Positions 1-9,450 of a DNA stretch of 62,880 nt are shown here, piece by piece. Made by a program: the position numbers and the translations under genes. The number at the start of each line of letters is the position of its first letter. Position 1 is the stretch's first letter. The notes under the pieces were generated by a model, which had not been told where the DNA came from, did no database searches, and saw nothing but the letters and a program-made list of their open reading frames with translations. The stretch is from Alishewanella jeotgali KCTC 22429 (GTDB lineage Bacteria; Pseudomonadota; Gammaproteobacteria; Enterobacterales; Alteromonadaceae), in NCBI RefSeq assembly GCF_000245735.1, contig NZ_AHTH01000011.1, positions 1 through 62,880 of the forward strand, in the 5' to 3' direction.

Positions 1-280
1 GTTACGCTTACAACAAACTGGCAGCCAGCGCCAGTGCACCCAAGAAAGAAACGATTTGCATGCCCAGCGAAAGATGCCGGGCCTAAGTATTCAGATCGAT
101 ATTCAGGCTATGCTGAAACTGCTGTAACAACGCATCGTGATAGTCGCGCACCTTGCCGGCCTGCAGCTCGGGCGGCAATAAGCCTTGTTCGGCCAGCAGT
201 TGTTGCTCGGCGCGAAACGCCAGGATTTGATCGACACGCTCTTGTGCCTGGGTTTTATTCAGCGGGGGTGAGCTACTCAA
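1..280 (-). pseudogene. Broken DUF2157-like membrane protein gene (N-terminal part)
   Basis: A TTG-started frame (TTG at 280-278, AGGGAC about 9 nt upstream) gives 65 residues, rich in Gln and Leu and predicted helical, before an amber stop at 85-83. The same frame continues past the stop with LSLGMQIVSFLGALALAASL, a typical start of a first membrane helix. It meets further stops at 10-8 and 4-2. The charged helix followed by an SLGM-type membrane entry resembles the N-terminus of DUF2157 proteins as I recall them. This looks like a decayed gene with at least one nonsense change (CAG to TAG would restore Gln). The window edge hides the rest. It could instead be a genuine 65-residue protein; the family call is tentative. 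Confidence 0.45.
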
Positions 281-340
281 TGCGTCTGTCCCTGTTAGCG
301 ATGGCCGGGCAAATTGCCACTATTGCGTCCTTGCAGCATA

Positions 341-371
341 GGCGAACTGTTGCCGGATGCAACAGTTCGCC
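341..371. repeat. Perfect 12-bp stem-loop downstream of the decarboxylase gene
   Basis: GGCGAACTGTTG (341-352) pairs exactly with CAACAGTTCGCC (360-371) across a 7-nt loop. It sits 6 nt beyond the stop codon of the decarboxylase gene. No U-tract follows on either strand, so it is not a standard intrinsic terminator. It could protect the mRNA 3' end, bind a protein, or be a degenerate repeat element. Confidence 0.6.
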
Positions 372-377
372 ACGACT

Positions 378-2633
378 TTACTCTAGCACCACATCAATAA
401 AATACTTCACTTCACCGTCAACCGTTTCCCGTACTAAACCGTGCACGTCGGTTTCAAAGCCCGGGAACTCGCTGTTAAAGGCGCGGGTGAATTTCAGATA
501 GTTGATAATGGTTTTATTAAAGCGCTCGCCCGGTACCATCAGTGGAATACCCGGTGGATAAGGCGTTACCAGCATAGCAGTAACCCGGCCTTCGATATCA
601 TCAATCGACACCCGTTCAATTTCACGGTGGGCCATCTTGGCCCAGGCATCGGCTGGCGTCATCGCGGTTTCGATATTCGACAGATACATCTCAGTCGTGA
701 CCTTAGCCACATCGTACTTACGGTACATATTGTGGATGCGCTGACACAGATCGCGCAGGCCGACTTTTTCATAGCGCGGGTTCTTGGCGGCAAACTCCGG
801 CATTACCCGCCACATTGGCAGGTTCTGGTCATAGTCGTCTTTAAACTGCTGCAGCTCGGTCACCATCGAGTTCCAGCGCCCCTTGGTAATACCGATAGTA
901 AACATAATAAAGAACGAATAGAGGCCGGTTTTCTCAATAATAATACCGTGTTCGGCCAGGTACTTGCTGACGATAGCGGCCGGAATACCGGTTTCATCAA
1001 ACTGACCATGCAGGTTCATGCCTGGCGTAATGATGGTGGCCTTGATCGGATCCAGCATATTAAAGCCCGATTCAATCTCGCCAAAACCGTGCCAGCTGTC
1101 CTGCGCATGCAGTACCCACTTCTCACGGTTACCGATGCCCTCTTCCGGCAAACGATCCGGGCCCCAGACTTTAAACCACCAGTCATCCTCACCAAACTCG
1201 GCATCCACTTTGCGCATCGCGCGGCGAAAATCGATCGCTTCCAGTAAGCTTTCTTCTACCAGCGCCGTACCACCCGGTGGCTCCATCATCGCTGCGGCCA
1301 CGTCACAGCTGGCAATAATTGCATATTGCGGGCTGGTGGAGCTGTGCATCAGATAAGACTCGTTAAAGCGATGGGTATCTAAGCTGCGTTTTTCGGCATT
1401 TTGCACCAGAATTTGTGATGCCTGGGATAAACCGGCCAGCAGTTTATGCGTCGACTGGGTGGCAAACACCAGCGTATCTTCTGACCGCGGCCGATCTTTA
1501 CCGATGGCATGCATATTGTGGTAGAACTCATGGAAGCTGGCATGCGGCAGCCAGGCTTCGTCAAAATGCAGGGTGTCGATGGTCGAGCCCAGCTCCTGCT
1601 TAATCTCTTCCACGTTATACAAAATACCGTCATAGGTACTCTGGGTAATGGTCAGAATGCGTGGCTTTTTATTTTTCGCATTGCGGGCAAAGGGATTAGC
1701 CTCAATCTTCTTTGCAATGGCTTCGGGTGAAAACTCACTTTTCGGGATCGGGCCAATAATGCCGTAATGGTTGCGGGTCGGCATTAAAAATACCGGGATC
1801 GCACCGGTCATAATAATCGAGTGCAGAATGGATTTATGACAGTTACGGTCGACTACCACGATATCACCCGGCGCCACCACGGAGTGCCAGACCATCTTAT
1901 TCGAGGTGGAGGTACCGTTGGTGACAAAGAACAGGTGATCGGCATTAAAGATCCGCGCCGCATTGGCTTCGCTCTCTGCTACCGGGCCAGTGTGGTCTAA
2001 CAGCTGACCTAATTCATCCACCGAGTTACAGACATCGGCGCGCAGCATATTCTCACCAAAGAATTGGTGGAACATCTGCCCCACCGGGCTCTTTAAAAAG
2101 GCCACGCCACCGGAGTGTCCGGGGCAGTGCCAGGAGTAAGAGCTATCTTGGGCATAATCCATCAGCGCAGTAAAAAACGGTGGCGCTAAAGCATCCAGGT
2201 ATTTGCGTGCTTCGCGGATAATATGCCGTGCCACAAACTCCGGCGTGTCTTCAAACATATGGATAAAGCCATGCAGCTCACGCAAAATATCGTTCGGGAT
2301 ATGCCGGCTGGTGCGGGTTTCGCCATAAAGGAAGATTGGAATATCGGCATTGCGTTTGCGCACTTCCTTCACAAAGGCGCGTAGCTCAGCCAGTGCCACA
2401 TTCACTTCCTGCTCACTGCCGCTGCCAAACTCTTCATCATCAATCGATAAAATAAAACAGGAGGCGCGGCTGGCTTGCTGGGCGAAGGCGGTCAGATCGA
2501 CATAACTGGTGTAGCCAATAACTTCAAAGCCATGACTGCCGATGGCTTCTGCCAGATCACGGATCCCTGAGCCAGAGATATTCTCAGAGCGGAAGTCTTC
2601 ATCTATTACAATGACCGGAAAACGAAATTTCAT
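378..2633 (-). CDS. ldcA: Orn/Lys/Arg decarboxylase, LdcA-type
   Basis: A 751-residue PLP-dependent basic amino acid decarboxylase of fold type I. It has an N-terminal response-regulator-like wing domain (about 1-145), the catalytic core with THK at 395-397 (Lys397 should carry PLP), the aspartate motif HFDEAW near 356-361, and a C-terminal domain ending about residue 750. The length matches the 751-residue Pseudomonas lysine/arginine decarboxylase family. These enzymes decarboxylate lysine or arginine to cadaverine or agmatine in the cytoplasm. The gene starts 10 nt after der, so it is probably cotranscribed with it or read from an internal promoter. No antiporter gene is adjacent, which argues against a classic inducible acid-resistance module. 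Whether lysine or arginine is the substrate cannot be settled from sequence. Confidence 0.85.
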   Translation of the reverse strand: MKFRFPVIVIDEDFRSENISGSGIRDLAEAIGSHGFEVIGYTSYVDLTAFAQQASRASCFILSIDDEEFGSGSEQEVNVALAELRAFVKEVRKRNADIPIFLYGETRTSRHIPNDILRELHGFIHMFEDTPEFVARHIIREARKYLDALAPPFFTALMDYAQDSSYSWHCPGHSGGVAFLKSPVGQMFHQFFGENMLRADVCNSVDELGQLLDHTGPVAESEANAARIFNADHLFFVTNGTSTSNKMVWHSVVAPGDIVVVDRNCHKSILHSIIMTGAIPVFLMPTRNHYGIIGPIPKSEFSPEAIAKKIEANPFARNAKNKKPRILTITQSTYDGILYNVEEIKQELGSTIDTLHFDEAWLPHASFHEFYHNMHAIGKDRPRSEDTLVFATQSTHKLLAGLSQASQILVQNAEKRSLDTHRFNESYLMHSSTSPQYAIIASCDVAAAMMEPPGGTALVEESLLEAIDFRRAMRKVDAEFGEDDWWFKVWGPDRLPEEGIGNREKWVLHAQDSWHGFGEIESGFNMLDPIKATIITPGMNLHGQFDETGIPAAIVSKYLAEHGIIIEKTGLYSFFIMFTIGITKGRWNSMVTELQQFKDDYDQNLPMWRVMPEFAAKNPRYEKVGLRDLCQRIHNMYRKYDVAKVTTEMYLSNIETAMTPADAWAKMAHREIERVSIDDIEGRVTAMLVTPYPPGIPLMVPGERFNKTIINYLKFTRAFNSEFPGFETDVHGLVRETVDGEVKYFIDVVLE

Positions 2634-2643
2634 CGGGTGATCC

Positions 2644-4140
2644 TTAGTTCTTCTGTGCCAGTTTTTGCCGCGCTTTTAACAGCCGCTCGCGCTTATATTT
2701 CTGCAACGCGGTTTCAGTGTTCTTTTTGGTCGGGGTAAAGGGGTTTTCGCCTTCGCGGAATTCAATGCGAATTGGCGTGCCCATCATCTGCAACGCCTTG
2801 CGATAATAGTTCATCAGATAGCGCTTATAGGAATCTGGCAAATCTTTTACCTGGTTACCATGAATAACGATAATAGGCGGGTTGTAACCACCGGCATGGG
2901 CATACTTTAACTTCACCCGCCGTCCGGCAACCATTGGCGGCTGGTGATCTTCCTGCGCCATTTTCATAATCCGCGTCAGCAGCGAGGTACTGACCCGTTT
3001 GGTGGCAGAATCAAAGGCTTCTTCCACCGACTCAAACAGATTGCCGACACCCGAGCCATGCAAGGCCGAGATAAAGTGCAGCCGGGCAAAGTCGATAAAG
3101 CCCAGGCGGCGGTCCAATTCACGCTTAATCTCATCTTTCACGCTGTCGTTCAGGCCATCCCATTTATTGACCGCCAACACTAAGGAACGACCGGCATTAA
3201 GCACAAAGCCGAGAATGCTTAAATCCTGATCGGAAATGCCCTGCCGCGCATCCAGTACTAATACCACCACATTGGCATCTTCAATCGCCTGCAGGGTTTT
3301 CACCACGGAGAACTTTTCAACCATATCATCGATCTTGCCGCGACGACGTACGCCGGCGGTATCAATCAAGGTGTAGTTACGGTCGTTGCGCTGCATCGGA
3401 ATATAAATCGAATCACGGGTAGTACCGGGCATATCGTAAACCACGACCCGCTCTTCACCGAGGATGCGGTTGGTCAGTGTCGATTTGCCGACATTGGGCC
3501 GGCCCACAATTGCCAGTTTAATATGCTCAGAACGTAAGCGCGCCGCTTCGGCCTCGGCTTCTTCCTCTGTCATTTCTTTAAAATCGGCCGATTCTACAAA
3601 CTCTGCGTCTTCCTGGGCTTCGCCCTCAACTGCCGCGGGCAGTTGCTGCTGTAAGAACGGCAGTAACGCCAGTTGCAGTAACGAGGTGACACCGCGACCA
3701 TGCGCCGCGGCAATTGGATAGACCTCACCCATACCCAAACTATAAAAATCTGCGATTGCGGTGTCGGCATCCAGGCCATCGGTTTTATTGGCGACCAGAA
3801 ATACCGGCTTTTCGACTTTACGAATATGCGCCGCAATAGCTGTATCACCAACAGTGGCACCGGCACGGGCGTCAACCATAAACAGCACCACGTCCGCTTC
3901 GGCAATGGCTTTTAATGACTGCTCAGCCATCTCCACTTCAATGCCTTGCTCATTGCCATCGATACCACCGGTATCGACCACAATAAACTCCATACCTTCA
4001 AACTTTACCGAACCGTATTTACGATCGCGGGTCAGCCCCGGAAAATCCGCCACCAGGGCATCCCGGGTGCGGGTCAGGCGGTTAAATAACGTCGATTTGC
4101 CAACATTGGCTCGCCCTACCAGGGCCACTACAGGTAACAT
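2644..4140 (-). CDS. der: Ribosome assembly GTPase Der (EngA)
   Basis: A double-GTPase protein of 498 residues that acts in late assembly of the 50S subunit. The first G domain has the P-loop GRANVGKST near residues 9-17, the second has GRPNVGKST near 210, each followed by DTxG and NK(T/W)D motifs. A C-terminal KH-like domain ends in a Lys-rich tail. I chose the ATG at 4140 because GAGGT lies 8 nt upstream and the protein then begins [10 protein letters not shown] as in the family; an earlier in-frame codon adds 8 atypical residues. It lies downstream of bamB, the conserved order hisS-yfgM-bamB-der. A strong palindrome lies in the bamB-der gap. Confidence 0.97.
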   Translation of the reverse strand: MLPVVALVGRANVGKSTLFNRLTRTRDALVADFPGLTRDRKYGSVKFEGMEFIVVDTGGIDGNEQGIEVEMAEQSLKAIAEADVVLFMVDARAGATVGDTAIAAHIRKVEKPVFLVANKTDGLDADTAIADFYSLGMGEVYPIAAAHGRGVTSLLQLALLPFLQQQLPAAVEGEAQEDAEFVESADFKEMTEEEAEAEAARLRSEHIKLAIVGRPNVGKSTLTNRILGEERVVVYDMPGTTRDSIYIPMQRNDRNYTLIDTAGVRRRGKIDDMVEKFSVVKTLQAIEDANVVVLVLDARQGISDQDLSILGFVLNAGRSLVLAVNKWDGLNDSVKDEIKRELDRRLGFIDFARLHFISALHGSGVGNLFESVEEAFDSATKRVSTSLLTRIMKMAQEDHQPPMVAGRRVKLKYAHAGGYNPPIIVIHGNQVKDLPDSYKRYLMNYYRKALQMMGTPIRIEFREGENPFTPTKKNTETALQKYKRERLLKARQKLAQKN

Positions 4141-4162
4141 GGTGTCAACCTCAAAAAATAAC

Positions 4163-4189
4163 AAAACAGGCCTGACTCAGGCCTGTTTT
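4163..4189 (-). terminator. Palindromic terminator between bamB and der
   Basis: A near-perfect 27-nt palindrome, AAAACAGGCCTGA with its complement around one central base, is followed on the minus strand by TGTTTTGTTATTTTTT. It lies 27 nt past the bamB stop and 23 nt before the der start. It probably terminates or attenuates transcription from bamB into der. The poly-A side could let it act on the plus strand too, but no plus-strand gene ends here. Confidence 0.7.
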
Positions 4190-4215
4190 CAGTTTAAAAG
4201 CGCAACCCGCCTGTT

Positions 4216-5403
4216 TTAAGGCGTTTGCAGTACGGTCAGCTCGCCATCGCGGGTACTGATCACCAGCACCTCGTTATTGCTGACCGGCTCACGGAAAAAG
4301 CCGGAGCTGTCAAAACTCTGCCGGGCAACAAAATCACCGCTGTTACGATCCAGCCAATGTAAGTTGCCTTTATTGTCACCCACCACCAGATAGTCTTTGT
4401 ACACGGCCGGGCCGGTCAGGAAATGGCGGTGTAAACCGGTTTGGCTCCACAGCTCAGTACCATTGCGCCGGTCGATGGCATAGATCCGTCCGACTGAGTC
4501 CACCAGATACAACACTGTGCCTTGCACTGTCATATTGCGGAAACTGGCATAATCACGCTTCCACAGTTGCTGGCCAGTGCGTAGTTCCAGCGCATGTAAT
4601 TCACCATTAAAGGCAATGCTATAGATGGTACCGGCTACCACTATCGGCTTGGCATCGACATCGACCAACCGTGACAGGTCAGTACTGCCCTTGGGTGTGG
4701 CAATATTTTCTTCCCAGGCTTGGAAGCCACGGTCCACAATCAGCACGCCGACCCGGCCACTGGCGGTACCATAAATCACACCGCCACTCTCAATGACCGG
4801 TTCACTCGTCCCGCGCATGGTTAATGGCGGTTGCTCGTTTTCAAAGATCCAGCGTTGTTCGCCATTGTCTGAGCTTAGACCAATCAGAGCACCAGTGCCT
4901 AGTTTTGCAACTACAAACCCCTCACCTACTGCAGGGCTGACCAAGACTTCACCCGGCACCTGCACCCGCCAACTCATTTCGCCAGTTTCAGCATTTAAAG
5001 CAACGACTTCACCATTTTCGGTGCCAAAGTAAATGTTGCCCGACCCCTGACTGATACCCCCTGAGATGCGGGCATTATCTGAAGAGAAGCGCTGTCTTAA
5101 CTGCTGTAACGTTGATAATGTATTGTCTTTGCGTAAATCATAAGTCCACAAGCGCTTACCAGAACTCAGCTCAAATGCCATCACTAAGCCTTCACGGCTA
5201 GCCATGTAAACGCGCTGGTTATGAATAAGAGGCTTTAATCCCGATTCAAAATGGGCTACGCCTTTGCCAACCTGGGTTGACCAAACTTTCTTTGGACTTA
5301 TCTGATTTTGCACCTCAGGCAATACCAGTTTCTCTTTGCTAGAGCAGGCGACCAGACTAAAGGCAACCAAGACAACGGCTAGCTGTTTAACAGAAAATCT
5401 CAT
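4216..5403 (-). CDS. bamB: Outer membrane assembly lipoprotein BamB
   Basis: A 395-residue lipoprotein of the BAM complex, which inserts beta-barrel proteins into the outer membrane. The signal peptide ends in a lipobox LVAC with the lipid-bearing Cys near residue 20. The rest is a PQQ-type eight-bladed beta-propeller with repeated W-strand motifs such as GKRLWTYDLR, GEMSWRVQVP and GQQLWKRDYA. ATG start with AAGGGG upstream. It follows yfgM by 9 nt. The length agrees with the family. Confidence 0.95.
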   Translation of the reverse strand: MRFSVKQLAVVLVAFSLVACSSKEKLVLPEVQNQISPKKVWSTQVGKGVAHFESGLKPLIHNQRVYMASREGLVMAFELSSGKRLWTYDLRKDNTLSTLQQLRQRFSSDNARISGGISQGSGNIYFGTENGEVVALNAETGEMSWRVQVPGEVLVSPAVGEGFVVAKLGTGALIGLSSDNGEQRWIFENEQPPLTMRGTSEPVIESGGVIYGTASGRVGVLIVDRGFQAWEENIATPKGSTDLSRLVDVDAKPIVVAGTIYSIAFNGELHALELRTGQQLWKRDYASFRNMTVQGTVLYLVDSVGRIYAIDRRNGTELWSQTGLHRHFLTGPAVYKDYLVVGDNKGNLHWLDRNSGDFVARQSFDSSGFFREPVSNNEVLVISTRDGELTVLQTP

Positions 5404-5412
5404 GCCGGCCCC

Positions 5413-6042
5413 TTAATTCGTCACAGCAACGTGCGCCAGCTCATCCAGCTTAATTTGTACCAACTGCGTATTCTGCGGTGCTTTGCTAAGCGCCAGCTGA
5501 TAAGCGGCTTTAGCGGCAGCCAAATCACCACTTTGCTGCAGAATATCGCCTTTTAACTCGGCTTGTTGCGCAGCGAAGCTCTCAGGCAGCGGTTGATTAA
5601 CCGTGGCTAGTGCTGCGCTGAAATCGCCCATTTCACGCTGAACCCGGGCCAGACGTAGTTGAGCAATAGCTTTGATACCGGCATCTTTAGCTTGCTGTTG
5701 TACCCAACTCAGCTGTTGTGCAGCCATCGCCAGATCGCCGCTATTCACCGCCTCTTTAGCAGACAATAGCGCAGCAAAAATCGCATAGTTATTCGAGCCT
5801 TGCGCGGCAATAAAGCTTTGCGCCTGCGCTAACCATTCATCACCTTCACCTTGTTGCTGGATTAGCTGACTGTAGCTGCTGGATAAGGCTTCAGCGCTGG
5901 CACGTTGCTCCGCCTGATAATAGCGCCAGCCATAGAGGGTGGCTAAACCAATAACGACACCACCGACAATGGCTTTGCCATACTCGTTCCAAAAGCGTTT
6001 AATGGCCTCAACCTGTTGTTCTTCACTGCTGTAAATTTCCAC
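5413..6042 (-). CDS. yfgM: Ancillary SecYEG translocon subunit YfgM
   Basis: A 209-residue inner-membrane protein with a short cytoplasmic N-terminus (EIYSSEEQQVEAIKRFW, a family hallmark), one membrane helix around residues 24-42 and a periplasmic TPR-like domain. YfgM binds the SecYEG translocon with PpiD and helps hand proteins to periplasmic chaperones. The start is GTG at 6042, supported by GGAG 7 nt upstream. It sits between hisS and bamB as in many gammaproteobacteria. Confidence 0.9.
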   Translation of the reverse strand: MEIYSSEEQQVEAIKRFWNEYGKAIVGGVVIGLATLYGWRYYQAEQRASAEALSSSYSQLIQQQGEGDEWLAQAQSFIAAQGSNNYAIFAALLSAKEAVNSGDLAMAAQQLSWVQQQAKDAGIKAIAQLRLARVQREMGDFSAALATVNQPLPESFAAQQAELKGDILQQSGDLAAAKAAYQLALSKAPQNTQLVQIKLDELAHVAVTN

Positions 6043-6061
6043 CTAACTACTCCGTATACTT

Positions 6062-7327
6062 TCAGGCCAGCTGCTGTGCTAGTTCACTCAGCTTTAGCGT
6101 TTGTTGTGGCTTCTCTTCGCGCAACCATTTAACGGTAATTTCCTGCCGCGCCAGTTCTTCTTCGCCTAAAATCAGCGCTATGGCTGCGCCCGACTTGTCT
6201 GCTTTTTTAAATTGTTTTTTCAGGTTACCGCCACCGCAGTGCAAGATAACACGTTTTGCCGGTAACTCGCTACGCAGCCTTTCGGCAACACTTATGGCGG
6301 CAAGTTCCGCAGTTTCACCCATCGCCAGCAGATAAATATCCGCTTGCGTCGGTAAATCCGGTGCCAGATTTAAACTTTGCAGTAACAGGATTAAGCGCTC
6401 CAGCCCCATCGCAAAGCCAACCGCAGGGGTCGCCTTGCCACCGAGCTGCTCAACCAAACCATCATAACGACCACCGGCACAGACGGTACCCTGAGCGCCA
6501 AGCTCAGTGGTTACCCATTCAAATACGGTTTTGTTGTAATAATCCAGGCCACGTACCAGTCGTGGATTAATCACAAACTCAATACCGGCTGCGGTTAAAC
6601 GCTGCTGCAGCGAGGCAAAATGTGCGGCAGACTCAGCGTCCAGATGCTCAGCCAGTTTAGGCGCTTTAGCCAGCACCTCAGCCAGCGCCGGATTTTTACT
6701 GTCCAGCACCCGCAGCGGGTTGCTATACAGCCGGCGCAGACTGTCTTCATCCAGCAAGTCTTTATGTTGTTCCAGATAAGCAACTAACTTATCGCGATAG
6801 GCGGCACGCGCCTCATTGGAGCCGAGTGAGTTCAGTTCCAGTTTTACATAAGGCGTTAAACCCAGCTTTTGCCAAATCCGCGCCGTCAGAATAATCACTT
6901 CAGCATCAATATCCGGCGTGGCAATACCGAAGGCTTCCAGACCAAACTGATGAAACTGGCGGTAACGACCTTTTTGCGGACGCTCGTGGCGGAACATCGG
7001 CCCGGTATACCATAACCGTTGTTCCTGATTGTACAGTAAACCATGTTCATTGCCGGCGCGGACGCAGCAGGCGGTACCTTCCGGGCGCAGCGTCAAGCTG
7101 TCGCCATTGCGATCGGTAAAGGTATACATCTCTTTTTCAACGATATCGGTGACTTCACCAATCGAGCGTTTAAACAGCTCGGTCATCTCGACAATCGGAA
7201 AACGGATTTCGCTGTAACCATAACTGGCAGCGGTGTCGCGCAAGGTGGTTTCTACATATTGCCAGAGGGCACTGTCCTGCGGCAGGCAGTCATTCATGCC
7301 GCGAATTGCCTGGATTTGCTTCGACAA
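6062..7327 (-). CDS. hisS: Histidyl-tRNA synthetase
   Basis: A class II aminoacyl-tRNA synthetase of 421 residues that charges tRNA-His. Motif 2 ([16 protein letters not shown], about 112-127), the HisA motif LVRGLDYY (about 258-265) and motif 3 with GFAMGLERL are all present, followed by an anticodon-binding domain. The start is TTG at 7327: GGAAG lies 7 nt upstream and the N-terminus aligns with the family ([12 protein letters not shown]), whereas the next ATG would remove conserved residues. It belongs to the ispG-hisS-yfgM-bamB-der run, with a 93-nt gap after ispG. Confidence 0.97.
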   Translation of the reverse strand: MSKQIQAIRGMNDCLPQDSALWQYVETTLRDTAASYGYSEIRFPIVEMTELFKRSIGEVTDIVEKEMYTFTDRNGDSLTLRPEGTACCVRAGNEHGLLYNQEQRLWYTGPMFRHERPQKGRYRQFHQFGLEAFGIATPDIDAEVIILTARIWQKLGLTPYVKLELNSLGSNEARAAYRDKLVAYLEQHKDLLDEDSLRRLYSNPLRVLDSKNPALAEVLAKAPKLAEHLDAESAAHFASLQQRLTAAGIEFVINPRLVRGLDYYNKTVFEWVTTELGAQGTVCAGGRYDGLVEQLGGKATPAVGFAMGLERLILLLQSLNLAPDLPTQADIYLLAMGETAELAAISVAERLRSELPAKRVILHCGGGNLKKQFKKADKSGAAIALILGEEELARQEITVKWLREEKPQQTLKLSELAQQLA

Positions 7328-7420
7328 AATTTTGCTTCCATTTTGGGGGCGCCGCAGCGCCCAGATGCAATAGGTTAATAAAAAAGCGTGATTATAATCT
7401 GAAGTGGCTGAAATGTCGCC

Positions 7421-8521
7421 CTAGACTTGCTTTACCGCAATCCGCTGCTGCAAATACTGCCGCACCTGCTGCTCGAGTTGTTCAGCGATATTGTCGTTAT
7501 CAAGTCGCAGTTTCTGGCGCTCGCCATTGAGGTAAAAGCCGCTTTTTTTACTGGCACCGGCGACACCCAAATCCGACACTAAGGCTTCACCCGGACCATT
7601 TACCACACAACCAATTACCGAAACGGTCAGGGGCTCTACTACATCTTCCAGCCGCTGCTCCAGCTCGTTCATGGTTTTAATCACATCAAATTCCTGCCGC
7701 GAACAGCTGGGGCAGGCAATAAAATTAATGCCGCGTGAGCGGATGCGCAGCGACTTCAGAATATCAAAGGCCACTTTAACTTCTTCCACCGGATCAGCGG
7801 CCAGCGAAATCCGTAATGTATCGCCGATACCCTCAGCCAGCAGCATACCTAAGCCAATCGCTGACTTAACGGCGCCGGCGCGGGCACCACCGGCTTCGGT
7901 GATGCCAAGGTGCAACGGCTGTTTAATTTGTGTCGCCAGTAAGCGATACGCACCTACAGCCAAAAACACATCTGACGCTTTAACACTAACTTTAAACTGA
8001 TCGAAATTCAGCCGGTCCAGAATATCAACATGCCGCATTGCCGACTCAACCAGTGCTTCCGGTGTCGGCTCGCGGTATTTTTCCTGAATATCGGCTTCCA
8101 GCGAGCCCCCGTTGACGCCGATGCGGATCGGGATATTGTGATCGCGCGCCGCATCCACCACTGCACGGATCCGATCTTCACGACCGATATTGCCCGGGTT
8201 AATCCGCAAACAATCGACACCATATTCAGCGACTTTCAGTGCGATGCGATAATCAAAATGGATGTCTGCTACCAAGGGGATCGGCGATTGCTGTTTAATC
8301 AGCTTAAAGGCTTCAGCTGCTTCCATTGTTGGTACTGATACCCGCACCAGATCGGCACCGGCCGCAGCAATAGCACGGATTTGCGCCACGGTAGCCTCAA
8401 CATCGGTAGTACGGGTATTGGTCATTGATTGCACGGCGATAGGGGCATCACCACCAATCAGTACATTACCGACCTTAATCTGGGTACTGGGCCGGCGCTT
8501 AATCGGATTCTCTGCAAACAT
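7421..8521 (-). CDS. ispG: 4-hydroxy-3-methylbut-2-enyl diphosphate synthase (IspG/GcpE)
   Basis: A 366-residue [4Fe-4S] enzyme of the MEP isoprenoid pathway that converts MEcPP to HMBPP. It has the N-terminal TIM-barrel domain and the C-terminal cluster domain with the cysteines of [11 protein letters not shown] and the later [12 protein letters not shown] motif. It depends on Fe-S cluster supply, which the isc genes about 8 kb upstream provide. Its ATG overlaps the rodZ stop by one nucleotide, so the two genes are probably translationally coupled. Confidence 0.97.
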   Translation of the reverse strand: MFAENPIKRRPSTQIKVGNVLIGGDAPIAVQSMTNTRTTDVEATVAQIRAIAAAGADLVRVSVPTMEAAEAFKLIKQQSPIPLVADIHFDYRIALKVAEYGVDCLRINPGNIGREDRIRAVVDAARDHNIPIRIGVNGGSLEADIQEKYREPTPEALVESAMRHVDILDRLNFDQFKVSVKASDVFLAVGAYRLLATQIKQPLHLGITEAGGARAGAVKSAIGLGMLLAEGIGDTLRISLAADPVEEVKVAFDILKSLRIRSRGINFIACPSCSRQEFDVIKTMNELEQRLEDVVEPLTVSVIGCVVNGPGEALVSDLGVAGASKKSGFYLNGERQKLRLDNDNIAEQLEQQVRQYLQQRIAVKQV

Positions 8522-9450
8522 TATTCGTTTTGTCCTGACAAGGTAAACTTGGCAACGCGGTTACCGGGGAAACGCGACATATCGTAAGGCTGCTCATTTA
8601 ATTCAATGCTTACCACGCCGGGATTACCCAGGGTAATCACAAAAGGCCCTTTGGCGTTAAGCTCCATCACATAGCCGGCTTGTTTGGTACCAAAGGCAAT
8701 GCGATCGCCGTTGGCATCCAATACATCAATCCAGCAGTTATCACTAAAGGTCATCTTTAACCTGTCGTGTAACGACTGTGGCGGCTGCTCGCTGACGGCA
8801 CTGACCGCTTCCTCTTGCTGTAATGCCTGATTCAGCTGCTCCAGTTGCTGCTGCGCTGCGGGTGGTAAGGCTGTAACATCCAATTCGGTTGGCGTCTCAG
8901 GCTCAGAAGTTGTTAGTTCCGGCTCCACAGTAGTCAGTTCAACCGCACTCAGCGGTTGTTCGCTGACCAACTCCGCTGTTGGCGCGAGCACCGTCTGTGC
9001 CGGGCCCGGCAAAGCATCACTCTGTAACAGCTTATTCTCGCGGGCACTTTGCCAGAACCAGACTGCTAATGACACCAGCAGCACCAGCGCAATTAACCAG
9101 GTAAGCCACATATAGCGCGCTTCGGTGCGCTGTTTTGCCGAGCGGTTTGAAAAAGTGCGCATAGTTTTCACCGGCGCGCTTTTAACCTGATGCTGCTGCT
9201 CAAACCGGATCAACAAGGCCTGTTCCGGTAGTTTTAAAAACCGGGCATATGACTTGAGATAGCCACGCATAAAAGTGGGTAAGATTGCCTTATCAGGCTG
9301 GTCCAATTCCAGGTTGTGTAAGATTTCGACCCGCAATTTCAGTTGCTGCGCAGCTTGTTCCAGGCTGAGTTGACGTTTTTCGCGTTCCTGGCGAAGCGTT
9401 TGACCAACACTTAGTTCCTGTGTTGGTGGGTTAAGGTCATTCTGGGTCAT
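8521..9450 (-). CDS. rodZ: Cytoskeleton protein RodZ
   Basis: A 309-residue bitopic inner-membrane protein that anchors MreB and helps maintain rod shape. It contains an N-terminal helix-turn-helix (about 15-85, [20 protein letters not shown]), a basic juxtamembrane stretch, one membrane helix (about 115-133), a Pro/Thr/Glu-rich periplasmic linker and a C-terminal beta-rich DUF4115 domain (about 228-309). Its start lies inside the 3' end of the upstream pilF gene (14-nt overlap). Confidence 0.93.
   Translation of the reverse strand: MTQNDLNPPTQELSVGQTLRQEREKRQLSLEQAAQQLKLRVEILHNLELDQPDKAILPTFMRGYLKSYARFLKLPEQALLIRFEQQHQVKSAPVKTMRTFSNRSAKQRTEARYMWLTWLIALVLLVSLAVWFWQSARENKLLQSDALPGPAQTVLAPTAELVSEQPLSAVELTTVEPELTTSEPETPTELDVTALPPAAQQQLEQLNQALQQEEAVSAVSEQPPQSLHDRLKMTFSDNCWIDVLDANGDRIAFGTKQAGYVMELNAKGPFVITLGNPGVVSIELNEQPYDMSRFPGNRVAKFTLSGQNE

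Noticed and set aside
34..501. 155-codon plus-strand open frame
   Set aside because: It overlaps the minus-strand DUF2157-like fragment, the hairpin and the decarboxylase 3' end, and its composition is Ser/Arg-rich as in antisense shadows.
441..1247. 268-codon plus-strand open frame
   Set aside because: Antisense shadow of the decarboxylase gene; the real gene has all catalytic motifs.
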